Assembly (NCBI RefSeq): GCF_907164915.1
Contig: NC_061868.1
Span: forward strand, 50,405,689-50,469,688
Direction of reading: 5' to 3'
DNA length: 64,000 nt
Source of the DNA: Impatiens glandulifera
Taxonomy: Eukaryota; Streptophyta; Magnoliopsida; Ericales; Balsaminaceae
Position 1 is the stretch's first letter. Each line of letters begins with the position of its first letter. The notes under the pieces were generated by a model, which saw only the letters and a list, made by a program, of their open reading frames with translations, ran no database searches and was not told where the DNA came from. This document shows, piece by piece, positions 9,708-21,169 of the stretch. A program made the position numbers and the translations under genes.

Positions 9708-11764
9708 ATGATGATGGGTGAGTTTGATCACCACCATGGTTCTATAGTTGAAGATTGGATATCTCCAAGTTCAAGTCCTATATTTTTCTCTCCTGTTCTG
9801 AATGACGATGTTCTTATAGAAAATATTGATAGCAACCGCGAAGACTTGAATAATGGTGCTGATGATTTGCCCAAGACACGACGAGGAAGAGGAGGACTAG
9901 CAGCCAGAGCTGGATTCAATGCTTTGAGATTGAATACAGAAAGTATGAGGCCGTCTGATCTTTCTATATCCCAAGTTGTTCGGTCTCCTTATTTGACGAT
10001 TCCTCCCGGTTTGAGTCCAACCACTCTTTTAGAGTCGCCTGTTTTCCTCTCAAATTCACTGGTGAGCTTTGATTCAAGACCATGTTCTTGATTCTGTTTA
10101 TTGATCATTGTTTTTTTCTTAACTCCTGCTTCACGATTCTGCAGGTTCAGCCTTCTCCGACTACAGGAAAGTTCTTATTTGCCCCGACTGGTAGTAACAA
10201 CAAAAACTGTTCATTTGGTTCTGACAATAACAAAGATCAATTCTTTGAAGATTCTGGTTCTCAGCCATTTTCATTCAAACCTGTTGCGGATCCTGGTTCT
10301 GCTGTCTTTGATGGTGACGAAAACAGTGTAAGGGTACTTTATTTTTACATGGATTGCTCATGGTTGAAGATCAAAATAGTCGTCACTCATAGCCGGTTGA
10401 GATTTTTTATTCTTCTTTTAACTTGTGCAGTTAGAGCCATTGAGTATTGAAAATTCTTTGCAGCCTGAAAATGGAACTGCACCTCACGTTCCTCAGTTTA
10501 GTAATTCTATGATGCCAGAAACAAGTAGTATTGGTGCAGCTAGTGGAGGTGCGAAAGAAGACGGGGATGTGGAGGAGGTAAGAAATGGTGAGGACGACGG
10601 TTACAATTGGAGAAAATATGGACAGAAACAAGTGAAGGGCAGCGAATATCCTCGGAGTTACTACAAGTGTACACATCCTAACTGTTGGGTCAAGAAGAAG
10701 GTTGAAAGATCTCATGAAGGCATTATTACGGAGATTATATACAAAGGATCCCACAATCACCCTGAACCCGTAGTAACTGTTCCAGCCCGCAGGTCGGCGG
10801 TAGGATCGGATGATCAAAATTCGATGCAGTCTGTTCGTGATGGTGACTCCCCCTGGTCAACCGCCCAAAATGGAGGAGGCCCTGATAATCTTGAAGTCAA
10901 TAACAACTCTTTGCAGGCTCAGAAAGGCGCGCCACTCCTCGATTCAAGCATTGCGGTTGATGGGTCCTCTACTTTCTCTACTAACGACGAGGATGAAGAC
11001 GACCAACAAGAAGAATCTGAGACCTCAAAGAGGAGGTTTGCCTTCTTTTTTCTTTTTTTTCTTTTTTTTCTTTCAAGTTTTGACCCAAATAAAACCTGTC
11101 TGTGTTGGTTTTTGAGAACAGGAAAGTGGAAGCTTATGCAAGTGAACTGACTGGTCCTACAAGAGCTATTAGAGAGCCGAGAGTTGTAGTCCAGACCACA
11201 AGTGAAGTTGATATCCTAGACGATGGGTACCGTTGGCGCAAGTATGGACAGAAAGTGGTGAAAGGAAATCCAAACCCTAGGAGTTACTATAAGTGCACAA
11301 GTCCCAGCTGTACTGTCAGGAAACATGTTGAAAGGGCATCACATGATCTTCGATCGGTAATCACAACATACGAGGGAAAGCACAACCACGATGTCCCCGC
11401 AGCTAGAAACAGCAGCCACCTTAACAACTCTGCCACCTCATCAACTGCTGGTGGTTCCCTTCATCATCATCATCATCTTCTTCACAGGACAGAGTACCCT
11501 CTGGTTCAAAATGAAATGTCCAGGTTCGATAATAGACCAGCAGCAGCAGCATCAACCCATCTCGGCTCATATGGTGGGTATGGTTATGGTATGAACCAGA
11601 CTACAGGGATTGGGAGCTTAGGCGGCAGCGGCAGCGGCATGGGAAACAACAGCCAAGGAGTGGCTGCTGCTGCTGCTGCTTATATGGGGGGACGGCAGAA
11701 TCAAATGGGCTTGATGATGATGATGCCCAAGGGAGAGGTGCCCAAACTGGAACCCATCAATATC

Positions 11765-11801
<37 letters not shown>

Positions 11802-11860
11802 TAGATAATAATGGATCATCTGTTTATCATCAGATCATGAATAGGCTACCGCAAATGTAA
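9708..11860 (+). CDS. Group I WRKY transcription factor (WRKY2/WRKY20-like), two WRKY domains
   Basis: Four exons with GT-AG borders (9708-10061, 10145-10327, 10431-11035, 11122-11860) give 626 aa. Two WRKYGQK cores sit at about residues 239-245 and 419-425, each followed by a C-x4-C...H-x-H zinc finger. This defines group I, which binds W-box DNA (TTGAC). The N-terminus has an Arg/Gly stretch with AARAGFN and an SP-rich block ([19 protein letters not shown]), the MAPK-target SP cluster of this group. The AARAGFN...LNTES stretch points to the WRKY2/WRKY20 branch rather than WRKY33. The C-terminal tail has His, Ala and Asn runs, including poly-Asn from an AAT microsatellite. The usual intron at the Pro-Arg codon of the C-terminal WRKY domain is absent. 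Three clustered ATGs lie at 9708-9716; the first was chosen. Confidence 0.92.
11765..11802 (+). repeat. (AAT)n microsatellite encoding poly-Asn
   Basis: About 12 AAT units lie in frame near the end of the WRKY coding sequence and give an Asn run. Length variation would change the protein tail without breaking the frame. Confidence 0.9.
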
Positions 11861-13814
11861 ATCTTCCTTTCATGATTTTTTAATGTAAAAGCTTAAAACA
11901 TATTATTATTATTATACTTGATGTTGTGATGCTGTAGTGGTTTTGGATTTAATTTGAAACACTCCCATATATTTTATGCCATGATACTGATCCTGTTCTA
12001 CTTTGGTTTCTTCACTACCCACCTTACCCTTGCTTTTATGGAGAAAATGGCAGGGAAACATACTCCTTAAACTTCATATATAATATCCCATAATAATTCT
12101 ATAAAAAAAACATAAGATGTTCTACTCCCATCATTCCCAAAATTGGCTTCTAGCGAATTGTAGGGTCGACTTGGTTTTGAACGGTACAAAAACATAAAGT
12201 TTGGTGCCAAAAAGCCAACCAGAACCTTCTCAAATTTGGAGCGATTTTTTTCTCAAGTTTAAGTTTTAGACAGCCTTTGTGTCACCGTCATGAATCCTCT
12301 CTACACAAATCTCTACTAAACTTATTAATAATCTAAAATTTTATTACACTAAACTACATTAAATGTGTAAAAAATAATCAAGATAATTTTATCATGGAAA
12401 CTTTTATTAGCTTAAGAATAAAGTATAATATTAAGCTAGATTCTCAAAATTGAATGGCAGTAAAAAAATAATTAAAATAATAAATCCAATTCCCAGTCAA
12501 ATCCGTTCACACATCCCTAGGTATGAGCAATAACTCTGAAATAAATAAATAAATAAATAAATTAGTTTTACATGGAGTGATAATCATTATAAAAATAAAT
12601 AAAAAATTATGTGGCACAGAGTGAATCTGTATCAGGATTCAATCTGAATAGCTCTGATACAAAATATTTTGTTATTTAAATTAAATAATTTTGATTATTT
12701 ATATATAAGCAGCATTAACCAAATCTATTATGAAATATCAACAAAATTCAGATATCACCTTATTAATTTTTTTTTAGTAATCCTCCACAAAATATTCAAA
12801 AAAAAATTCCAAATATTAGTGACCTATAGAAAAAAATAAAATAAATAAATTACCGATTTAACTTCTTAATGACAAATAAGATTATCTATAATATAACATT
12901 TTTTCATATATGTATCATTTATAACTATGTACATATTGAAATTATCAATGTTTTGTTAAACGTATAACGTTTTGTTTTAAACATTGACTTATTTGCATCC
13001 TATAAAAAATAAAATTTTATTATGGGATAGACTTTTGATAATGTTTAATCTTTTTTTATACCTAATTTGGATAATGTTTAATCTTTTTTTATACCTAATT
13101 CGGATAACAAAGTCACTAGATTAGATTAATAATGTCTTAAATAAATAATTTATACATCTAACAATTGAAATACACTGTGTACAAATTATTTTTAAATTAA
13201 TATTTATATATGTATGATAAAAATTTGTATAAATATTATAAATATATTATCAAATAAAAAATAATTTATAAGAATTAGATTTTATAATTTCAGCTCAATT
13301 TGTATAAAATTTATTTTTATCATAGAGTACACTTTATTTATTTTATTTTAAAAGGTAAATATATATAACTTAATTATTAGTCTTTTGAAATTTGGCTTTA
13401 CATGGCCCATAAAGGAATTGTCATGATCCAGGACTCTGAAATAGTGAAGAGTAGTGATTCTTTCAACTTTATCTTTAGAAACTTGAAGGATGTTTTTTAC
13501 ATTAAATCTTATTATAAATAATAATAAAATATATATAATTTGAAGTTTATAAATAAAAAATAAAAAGCTTACCTTTCTTTTGTCTTTTGAAAATAGCTAA
13601 TATATTACTAATTAATAATCATCAAAATAAGATCTTCAATATGATGTAAATATTAAATATTTTCATAGATCTTGATATTGTACAACTTAAAAACCATTAA
13701 TTCATTATATTTAAGTAAGGTGAATATATTAATTAATTAATGATTTATATTGCAGGTAAAAAAAAAAGTTAAATGGGAAGCTGTAGGCATATGATTTTAT
13801 TAAGATACAGCAGC
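11861..13814. other. AT-rich spacer between the convergent WRKY and CCoAOMT genes
   Basis: The first 100-200 bp and the last 100 bp are probably the 3' untranslated regions of the two convergent genes. In between I see AT-rich DNA. It includes a partly repeated phrase at about 13037-13105 (GATAATGTTTAATCTTTTTT twice). No gene was found. Confidence 0.55.

Positions 13815-13869
<55 letters not shown>
13815..13869. repeat. (AAT)n microsatellite in the CCoAOMT 3' flank
   Basis: About 18 perfect AAT units end 27 bp beyond the CCoAOMT stop codon. On the transcript strand this would read (ATT)n in the 3' untranslated region. Confidence 0.93.
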
Positions 13870-13895
13870 GAGAAGAAATGGAAAGAAAGAAAGAA

Positions 13896-14901
<1,006 letters not shown>

Positions 14902-15026
14902 ATCTGATGTTACTGAATTGAATGAAGATCTCTCTTCTTCTCTGCTGATTAATTTTGTGTATTTTTAGCTCTATATGAAATGAAAAGATGCTGAGTTCAA
15001 TTTGATGAAGACGAAGATGATGGGGG

Positions 15027-15441
15027 TATATATGGGGGAAAGAACGATCCGGTTCGAACCGGGTTTTGAAAGTTGGTGAGCCTCCCGACCCCCGCCCGCA
15101 CACCGAGACCGGCTTGCGGTTGGTGAGACCATGTATCATTGACGTCAATAGTGGGATGTGGGCCCGTCGGATCCTTTTTCATTTTTGTTTTTATTATTAT
15201 TATTATTATACATAATTAATAACAGATTTCAAATTCAATTTGGAATTTAAATTTTATTTTTTTGTTATTTCTAAATATATATATATATATATTTAAATTA
15301 TGATAAATATATATTATGAGAGAAAATAGTAGGTAAATGCTAATTAGTTGGTGGAATGAGAAAAAGAAGTGGGTAATAAAATAGAAAGAAAAGTTGGTGA
15401 AATGATTTGTTTTTGTTGAGAAAATGGGAGTGGAGTTGGTG
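15027..15441 (-). promoter_or_regulatory. CCoAOMT promoter: TATA box, bZIP palindrome and five MYB46/AC-type sites
   Basis: A TATATA box lies at 15027-15033, about 125 bp upstream of the ATG. The perfect 12-bp palindrome ATTGACGTCAAT (15138-15149) holds a TGACGTCA bZIP core. On the coding strand CACCAAC occurs five times (plus-strand positions 15072-15078, 15119-15125, 15347-15353, 15393-15399, 15435-15441). All five fit the secondary-wall MYB element ACC(A/T)A(A/C)(T/C). The second is exactly the AC-II element ACCAACC. This suits control by MYB46/83 and MYB58/63-type factors. Confidence 0.65.
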
Positions 15442-16202
15442 GCCACTTATCCATGTTGATGTGTTGTATTTGAAATTATCATATTATTGCAATTGGTATA
15501 CAAATGATATGATTAATTTACTACACATGTTTGTTAAAGAGAGAGATACATATGGTACCTAAATATTTAGTTTAAGAACATTAATAAAATCGTTTCTATT
15601 GTGAGGGTAGTAGGTAGTTTTATTGTGGCTTAAACGCTGTAACATTGAACCTTACAATTTTGCAAAAAAAAGTGTTCGACAACATATTATATATATATAT
15701 ATATTGAATTAAGAAGAACTAGAATGACATTGTACAACCATGTCCCTACTTCAACTCTTAGCGTTTTCAGTTGGAATTGAGTTCTACAACATTTTTATAA
15801 ATGGGTATTTGATTTTAGTTTTAAACTTACAATAATCTTAACTAAGTTTTGTTACCAAGATTGTTTATTCTTACCTTAAGATGCTAAACAAAAAATATTT
15901 CCAATTCAATAGGCAAAATTCATTCCTCCAATCTTTTGCAAGAGATTCATAGTATCTTGATAAGTGAAGTTTGTGAAATTTAATAAAATTGTCACAAATA
16001 TCAAGACTTTGGTTGAACAAATACCGTATTTTATTTTATTTTTACTAAACGTCCTAACAAGTTAACCCATTGCTTGACAAATTTAACTAAAAATAGATAT
16101 CATAATATCATATGAGTTTGTAATTATAATGTAAGCGCGGTGAATTAGTTATTCAAATGAATATGAATTATAATCTTTTAGATTAGAAAAATTATTGATT
16201 AT
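15442..16202. other. AT-rich spacer left of the large copia element
   Basis: No gene was recognised. It includes a short (TA)n run near 15690. The last bases before the LTR (ATTAT) do not match the bases after the right LTR, so no target-site duplication is visible. Confidence 0.55.
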
Positions 16203-17545
16203 TGTTAGGATCTAGGTCGCCGCTGGTGGACCGGGGGTTGGACCGTTTAGCGGTTCTCACTCGTAGGGTGGTGGTTAATCCGGTTAGAGATTAACACCGG
16301 GGTTTCAATACTACACAACCTGTCACAAACCCTTGAACTAGGTTCAAGCGCGGAAGAGGTTTGCTTTCAAGTTGAAGCGGTACACGTGTATGATAGGCGA
16401 AGTCGGTTTCGGATGATGGAGATTTGAAGAATGGTGGGTCGGTTTCGGTTATCTGGATATTCGGTATGGTTAGTAGTGAATCGGTTTGGAGCGGTATGGT
16501 TAAGTTAGTCGGTTATATAATGAAGCCAACAGAAAGTAAATAACACAACAGATTTTATGGATGTTCGGAGATAAAACTCCTACGTCACCCATTCCTCTCG
16601 AAACCGCGAGAAGGATATTCACTAAGGAATACAAGTACAATTCGATCGAGACTTATTTCCTGCTCGATAACACTCTTACAATTCACACCGAAATTGTAGC
16701 ACACACTTAGAATTTAGCACTTAGGCTTTCTTAGAATACCACACTGTTATCACTTGTAGTAAATGCTCTCAACGCTTCACTTGTCTCGCTTAATGTCCCA
16801 CTTTTTTGTTGCTCTAGTAACTGCATTTACTCTTCTTCAACTGCCTCCTTTTATAGGTGAAATATGCCAACGGTCATATTTCACTTCCTTGAATCTGATT
16901 GGCTGGTCAGCGGTGCAGTGATTCAGTGTCTCAGACCTGCCGGTCTTCTCCTCAGACCTGACAGTCAATCTCAGACCTGGCATCCTGTTTCAGACCTGCC
17001 GGTCTGTAGAGCAAACCTGCCGGGTTTGTCTTTTACTCAATGTAGGCACTGTCTGCTTGGACAGTTGTCTGTACTTTGAAGATTTCCTTTCTGGCTTATC
17101 CCGAAGTGGAAAGATCCGGTAGTACTGTTTTCTGCAGCCTACAGTCTTTCCTCAGACTTGCATGGATATGGAAGTATTCAGTCTGTTCCTTTGGTATCAT
17201 TCTCAACAGATACCCAAAGTGTCTTCTTGTGCAGGTCGGCCTCTTGACTTGGCCTAGGTTGGCCGCTTGACTTGGCCGAATATCTTTTGATAGTGAAGTG
17301 ACCGGGCTTATTCCGGTTATGTTTGTCTTGAGGGTTGATCGGCTATTTGATGGATCTGGCTTTTAGGCTTTGGCCGATCCTTCCTCTGTTCGGTCGCGTA
17401 CCGAATATTCTTGATCGGTTTGGTAGCTTGACCGGTTCGGTTTCTTCAGTTGGTTTTCTTTTGTTCATCCGGTCCGGTTCCTTGTTCCTGCGTAGGAGGT
17501 TTGTTTAAGTTAGGTTTATTTGAACCGGTATGAATTTATCTAACA
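16203..17545 (-). repeat. 3' LTR of the Sirevirus-like element
   Basis: It is 1343 bp and ends in TG/CA. Reading on the element strand, a TATA box (CTATAAAAGGAGGC) lies at about 16849-16857. About 75-185 bp upstream of it (16926-17035) are five spaced copies of a CAGACCTG-like motif, two of which form CAGACC/GGTCTG hairpins. It is nearly identical to the 5' LTR. Confidence 0.93.
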
Positions 17546-17768
17546 ATTTCTCCCTTTTTGATTATTTTATTTAAAATTATCAAAATTATGTAAGTTTGCA
17601 ACCGTAGGCCGGTTGTTTTTGTTTGTCCGGTTTTTTGAAAAAGACTTAGAGAATTTTTCGAAAAATTTTGGGAGAAAATTTTGAGAAAGGTTTTGGAAGA
17701 GTCTTTATCTTTTATCTAACAATTTCTCCCTTTTTGATTATTTTATTTAAAATTATCAAAATTATGTA
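17535..17768 (-). repeat. Duplicated polypurine tract and LTR edge
   Basis: A 58-bp segment at 17535-17592 is repeated exactly at 17711-17768. It contains the last 11 bp of the LTR (TTTATCTAACA) and the polypurine tract, read on the element strand as CAAAAAGGGAGAAAT. The spacing is 176 bp. Multiple polypurine tracts are a reported feature of Sireviruses. Here the copy carries LTR edge sequence with it. Confidence 0.9.
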
Positions 17769-17875
17769 GAAATGCAAAATAAGGCCGGTATTCAAGAATA
17801 ACTTTATATATTCATAGATAACCGGAAAGTACTAAGCAAAAATACTAAGGTAAGTAAGAAAAAGAAGGATAGTCC

Positions 17876-20677
17876 CTATTCTGAGTCCGTGAATTCGTAG
17901 GCACTCTTCTTTCTCTTTGGTGGTGGTGGCGGTTGCGGCTGGGAAGATCGTGGCCTTTTTGATCGGGACCGCAACTGTTCTACGACTTCCTCCTCGATTA
18001 GGTCGGCTTGCTGCGAGGGGCCCGTTTCTGCCGGTTCAGAGATCGTGTTGAGCGTCTCGAGAATTCGAACTTTCTTACTAGCCGGCCTCTTTCTTTTCTT
18101 TGATGCCGAAGCTGAGGCTGCCGGTGCTGAAACGGAAGTTGCTGGTGCTGAAACGGAAGCGGCTGCCTTCTTCTTTTTCTCATTTTCCTTTGCAAAGTCG
18201 GCCAGCCTTCGTGCTTCCCGTTCCAGTCGTGCGGCATCGTCCGCAGCCAGTCTGGCCGCTTTCTCAGCATATCCTGGGAATAAGGCCACGCCCCTTCTTA
18301 CTCTTTCGGCCTCTATTTCTTCGTCGGTCATCTGAGATACTCGCTGCGGCTCTTTGTCCTTGCTGGCTTCGGCGTCCAGCCTTTCTTGGACCCTCTTTGC
18401 AACTAGAGCATCGGCCTCTATGGCCGCGGCATCTGCGTTTTCCTTGGCCTTCAGAATTTCGGCCATCTGCTCAGTTAGTGCCTTTACTTCGGCCACGAGA
18501 TCATCGTTTTTCTTTTCCAGTACCGAGACTCGTTCAATTGTCGGATCAACCCGTTCGAAATCCTTCTGTAATTTCGAAGTGAGACTCTCCAGAGCTAAAA
18601 TATGATGAGCGCAATTTTCTCGCTCACCGGCCTCTTCCCATAGTCCGGTGCTAAGTTGCTCCAGGCGCGTTTGATGGTAATCCACAACGTTCTTTGTCAC
18701 ATCGGCGAACTGCATGGCCGAATCGAAAACGGTCTCGCATCTATCCTTGAGCGGTTGAAGCTTGGAGACGTTGTGGTCAAGTATGCGGTCATCAATCTTC
18801 TCTGATATTGAAGTGTCAAACTGCCGGAGTCGGTCCTCAATCCGCTTCGAAACAACTACTTCAAATTTTTGAAATAGGTCATCAATCCATTCCTTAGAAG
18901 GAACTGAGACGGTGGCTGCCGGTGGAGGAGTGGGATCGGACTGCTCGGTTTGATTAGGGTCGGCTCTCTCAACATCGGAGTCTAGTATTTCAACAACCTC
19001 AGTAGGTGTTTCTAATGTGACCGCATCCACCAAGTTTAGTGCCGCATTTTCCAGGATCGGTACCTCGACATCCTCTAAAGTTTGTACCTCAACAGTTCTT
19101 GGAGTCGATACCTCAACAGTTCTTGGAGTCGATACCTCATCATCTTCTGGCATCGGAGTCTCGATGTCCCTCGGTGTCGCGGTGTCTTCTCTCGAAGTTG
19201 ATGCCCAGTCCATTTGAAAGTCTTCGATGACCGGAGCGGTATACACCGGAACTTGTTTCTGAACGCAAATTGCTTCTAACCGCGCTATCTCTTGGCGTAC
19301 TTCCCATTTGCCTTTTTCAAGTTTTTCTATTACTCGCGGTGCTACGGTAGACACCGATCCCCCTTCGGCATATTCTTCCTTAATCTTTCTGATACGCCTT
19401 CTTATCTGTCGAAGATGACTTCTCGGTATCAGTAGGCAAGTTCGGCACTGTACCTCATGAATGGTACCGGATTTTGTGAGGCTTAAGATATTGTCCTCTA
19501 CGTCCTCCAACCTGGCGAAGCAATCCTCTTGGTTCAAGTCCGTCATCATGTTATTATAGTTCGTGTTGAAGCGGTGCTCATGCCACTCCAAGTATAAGTT
19601 TATAACGTCCTCATTCCGCCTGATGATGCCCTGAAAGATATTCTGGGCTAATCTTTCGGCCTCGGCATCATCGGCTTCTTCCCTGCTGAGGCCTTCATTA
19701 TCGGCTCCCTCATGATTCCCTTCCCCACCCTCGGTGGTCTCAGGATTGAAGCTTTGTTCGGCATCGGTCGGACTCCGAGCCGAGAGATCGTCCTCATGGA
19801 CCGTTTCATTTTCGGTTCCCTCTGAATCGGCTTCCTCATCGTCCCATTCTTCATCCTCTGTTTGTTGAGGTGGATCTTCGAAAGTTACTTTTTCTTTTCT
19901 CTTTCCTCCTGTGCTTGCTTTTGCCGGGGTATTTTTCTTTGCGGCTTTCTTCTTTCGGCCACCTGTGGAACTGGAAGCCGACTGCTTTCTTGGAAGAAAA
20001 TGCCTTGATCGAATGATGCTGCGTTTTAGTATTCCAACACCGGGACCGACATTGATCTTTAGATGTAAGAAGATCTTGCCGAGTTGAACTGCATACCCCC
20101 AAGACCTATCTGAGTCCGGTCTCACCATTTCCATAAGATTGCCGAAGACCGATCTTGCCCAGTTGATCTCTGTGCCTTCCATTAGACGAAAGATCATTCT
20201 GATTTTGTCCTTGGTCAGATTGCTGAAATTTCCTCCCCTTGCCAGTATCGCCCTAGCAAATACGTCACACGCCGGGATGAGCTCCGGTTTCAGCAGTTGT
20301 TTCTTTCCGGATGTGGGAACCGGCTTGTTTGTTGCTGATACACGGTGGCAAGCCATCTTAAAAACGTCATCGTCCATCTCCGCTGTTGCGTCCATACCGG
20401 TGGTTGGGAGATGCAGACTTTCGGCGACTACAGCTTCGGTGATTTCTATTTGGGAGCCGCAAACCGTTGCGAGGATCCTGTCGTAGGAAACGGTTGCGGT
20501 TTTGAAGAACTCTTCAACCGCGTTCTTGTAGATTACGTGAGGTCCCTCCAGAAAATATCCCAGACCGGTTTTAATGAGTCGGTCAATTACGCCTTTTGCC
20601 TCGGTTGTTCCATGTTGCCGAATCTCATCAAAGTCTACTTGAGAGTATAGTTTGAACAATACCGCATCACGACCCAT
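17876..20677 (-). CDS. Accessory ORF C of the retroelement: 933-aa protein with shared N-terminal domain, coiled coils and basic patches
   Basis: The frame is intact from ATG 20677. The first 220 residues or so share a domain with ORFs A and B: TGLGYFLEGPHVIYKNAVEE, LHLPTTGM, TEINWARSVFGNLMEMV, and a closing GPG. The rest is unique: a Lys-rich patch (GRKKKAAKKNTPAK), an acidic stretch, helical segments with coiled-coil character (the SVLEKKNDDLVAEVKALTEQ region), an Ala/Lys-rich stretch, and Pro/Arg-rich ends (KKRKRPASKKVR, PPPPPKRKK) that look like nuclear localisation signals. I see no signal peptide or membrane segment, so it is not a conventional envelope protein. Its place between pol and the 3' LTR is that of Sirevirus envelope-like genes. 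Function is unknown. It has its own TATA box upstream. Confidence 0.85.
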   Translation of the reverse strand: MGRDAVLFKLYSQVDFDEIRQHGTTEAKGVIDRLIKTGLGYFLEGPHVIYKNAVEEFFKTATVSYDRILATVCGSQIEITEAVVAESLHLPTTGMDATAEMDDDVFKMACHRVSATNKPVPTSGKKQLLKPELIPACDVFARAILARGGNFSNLTKDKIRMIFRLMEGTEINWARSVFGNLMEMVRPDSDRSWGYAVQLGKIFLHLKINVGPGVGILKRSIIRSRHFLPRKQSASSSTGGRKKKAAKKNTPAKASTGGKRKEKVTFEDPPQQTEDEEWDDEEADSEGTENETVHEDDLSARSPTDAEQSFNPETTEGGEGNHEGADNEGLSREEADDAEAERLAQNIFQGIIRRNEDVINLYLEWHEHRFNTNYNNMMTDLNQEDCFARLEDVEDNILSLTKSGTIHEVQCRTCLLIPRSHLRQIRRRIRKIKEEYAEGGSVSTVAPRVIEKLEKGKWEVRQEIARLEAICVQKQVPVYTAPVIEDFQMDWASTSREDTATPRDIETPMPEDDEVSTPRTVEVSTPRTVEVQTLEDVEVPILENAALNLVDAVTLETPTEVVEILDSDVERADPNQTEQSDPTPPPAATVSVPSKEWIDDLFQKFEVVVSKRIEDRLRQFDTSISEKIDDRILDHNVSKLQPLKDRCETVFDSAMQFADVTKNVVDYHQTRLEQLSTGLWEEAGERENCAHHILALESLTSKLQKDFERVDPTIERVSVLEKKNDDLVAEVKALTEQMAEILKAKENADAAAIEADALVAKRVQERLDAEASKDKEPQRVSQMTDEEIEAERVRRGVALFPGYAEKAARLAADDAARLEREARRLADFAKENEKKKKAAASVSAPATSVSAPAASASASKKRKRPASKKVRILETLNTISEPAETGPSQQADLIEEEVVEQLRSRSKRPRSSQPQPPPPPKRKKSAYEFTDSE

Positions 20678-20780
20678 GTTTGAATAGTTTGAGAATGAGA
20701 GAAATCGGTTTCGAAGGATTTAGTAGCTTAGAGAGAGAAAGTGAATTTCTGTGAGAATGAAAAATATGACGAAGGCCCCC

Positions 20781-20897
20781 TTTTTATAGGCACGGTTTGG
20801 AAGCCAAACCGTCCCATCATGAATGGGCGGGAAATTTCCCTCCAAAACGAAAGGACGTGGTTTCGTGCGAAACAGTGTGCGGTGTCTTTGGGCGGGA
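20781..20897 (-). promoter_or_regulatory. Internal promoter candidate of ORF C with E2F-like sites
   Basis: On the element strand a strong TATA box (TATAAAAA, plus 20781-20788) lies about 105 bp before the ATG. Upstream are two related segments with GGGCGGGA cores, at plus 20825-20840 and 20890-20906. The first contains TTTCCCGC on the minus strand, an exact E2F consensus, in the palindrome GGGAAATTTCCC. A leader of about 75 nt without ATG would follow. Confidence 0.5.
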
Positions 20898-21169
20898 TAT
20901 TTTCCCTCCAAAGTTCTTTGCCTATGTCATCGGTCACGCAATCATTTCTTTGAGACCGAATGGCAGATCGGTTTCTAATGGTGTTTCAGATTTTTGATTG
21001 ATCGGTGTTTAACAGTTTTAAGCATATTTTATGAAACCGGATACGAACGATGTGAAGCCGGTTATGTTAGATAGATGCAAAGAGTAAAGAGAAGCGATCA
21101 GAACTCAAACAGTATTTTATTAGAATGGAAACCGATAGGATCGAAAGAAAGACACTTAAATAAAGATGT

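Noticed and set aside
18100..18582. 160-aa plus-strand ORF opposite accessory ORF C
   Set aside because: Antisense shadow in GC-rich coding; no start context or homology.
17876..20677. Conventional retroviral envelope protein for ORF C
   Set aside because: No signal peptide, membrane segment or cleavage site is seen. Basic patches and coiled coils suggest an intracellular, perhaps nuclear, protein.
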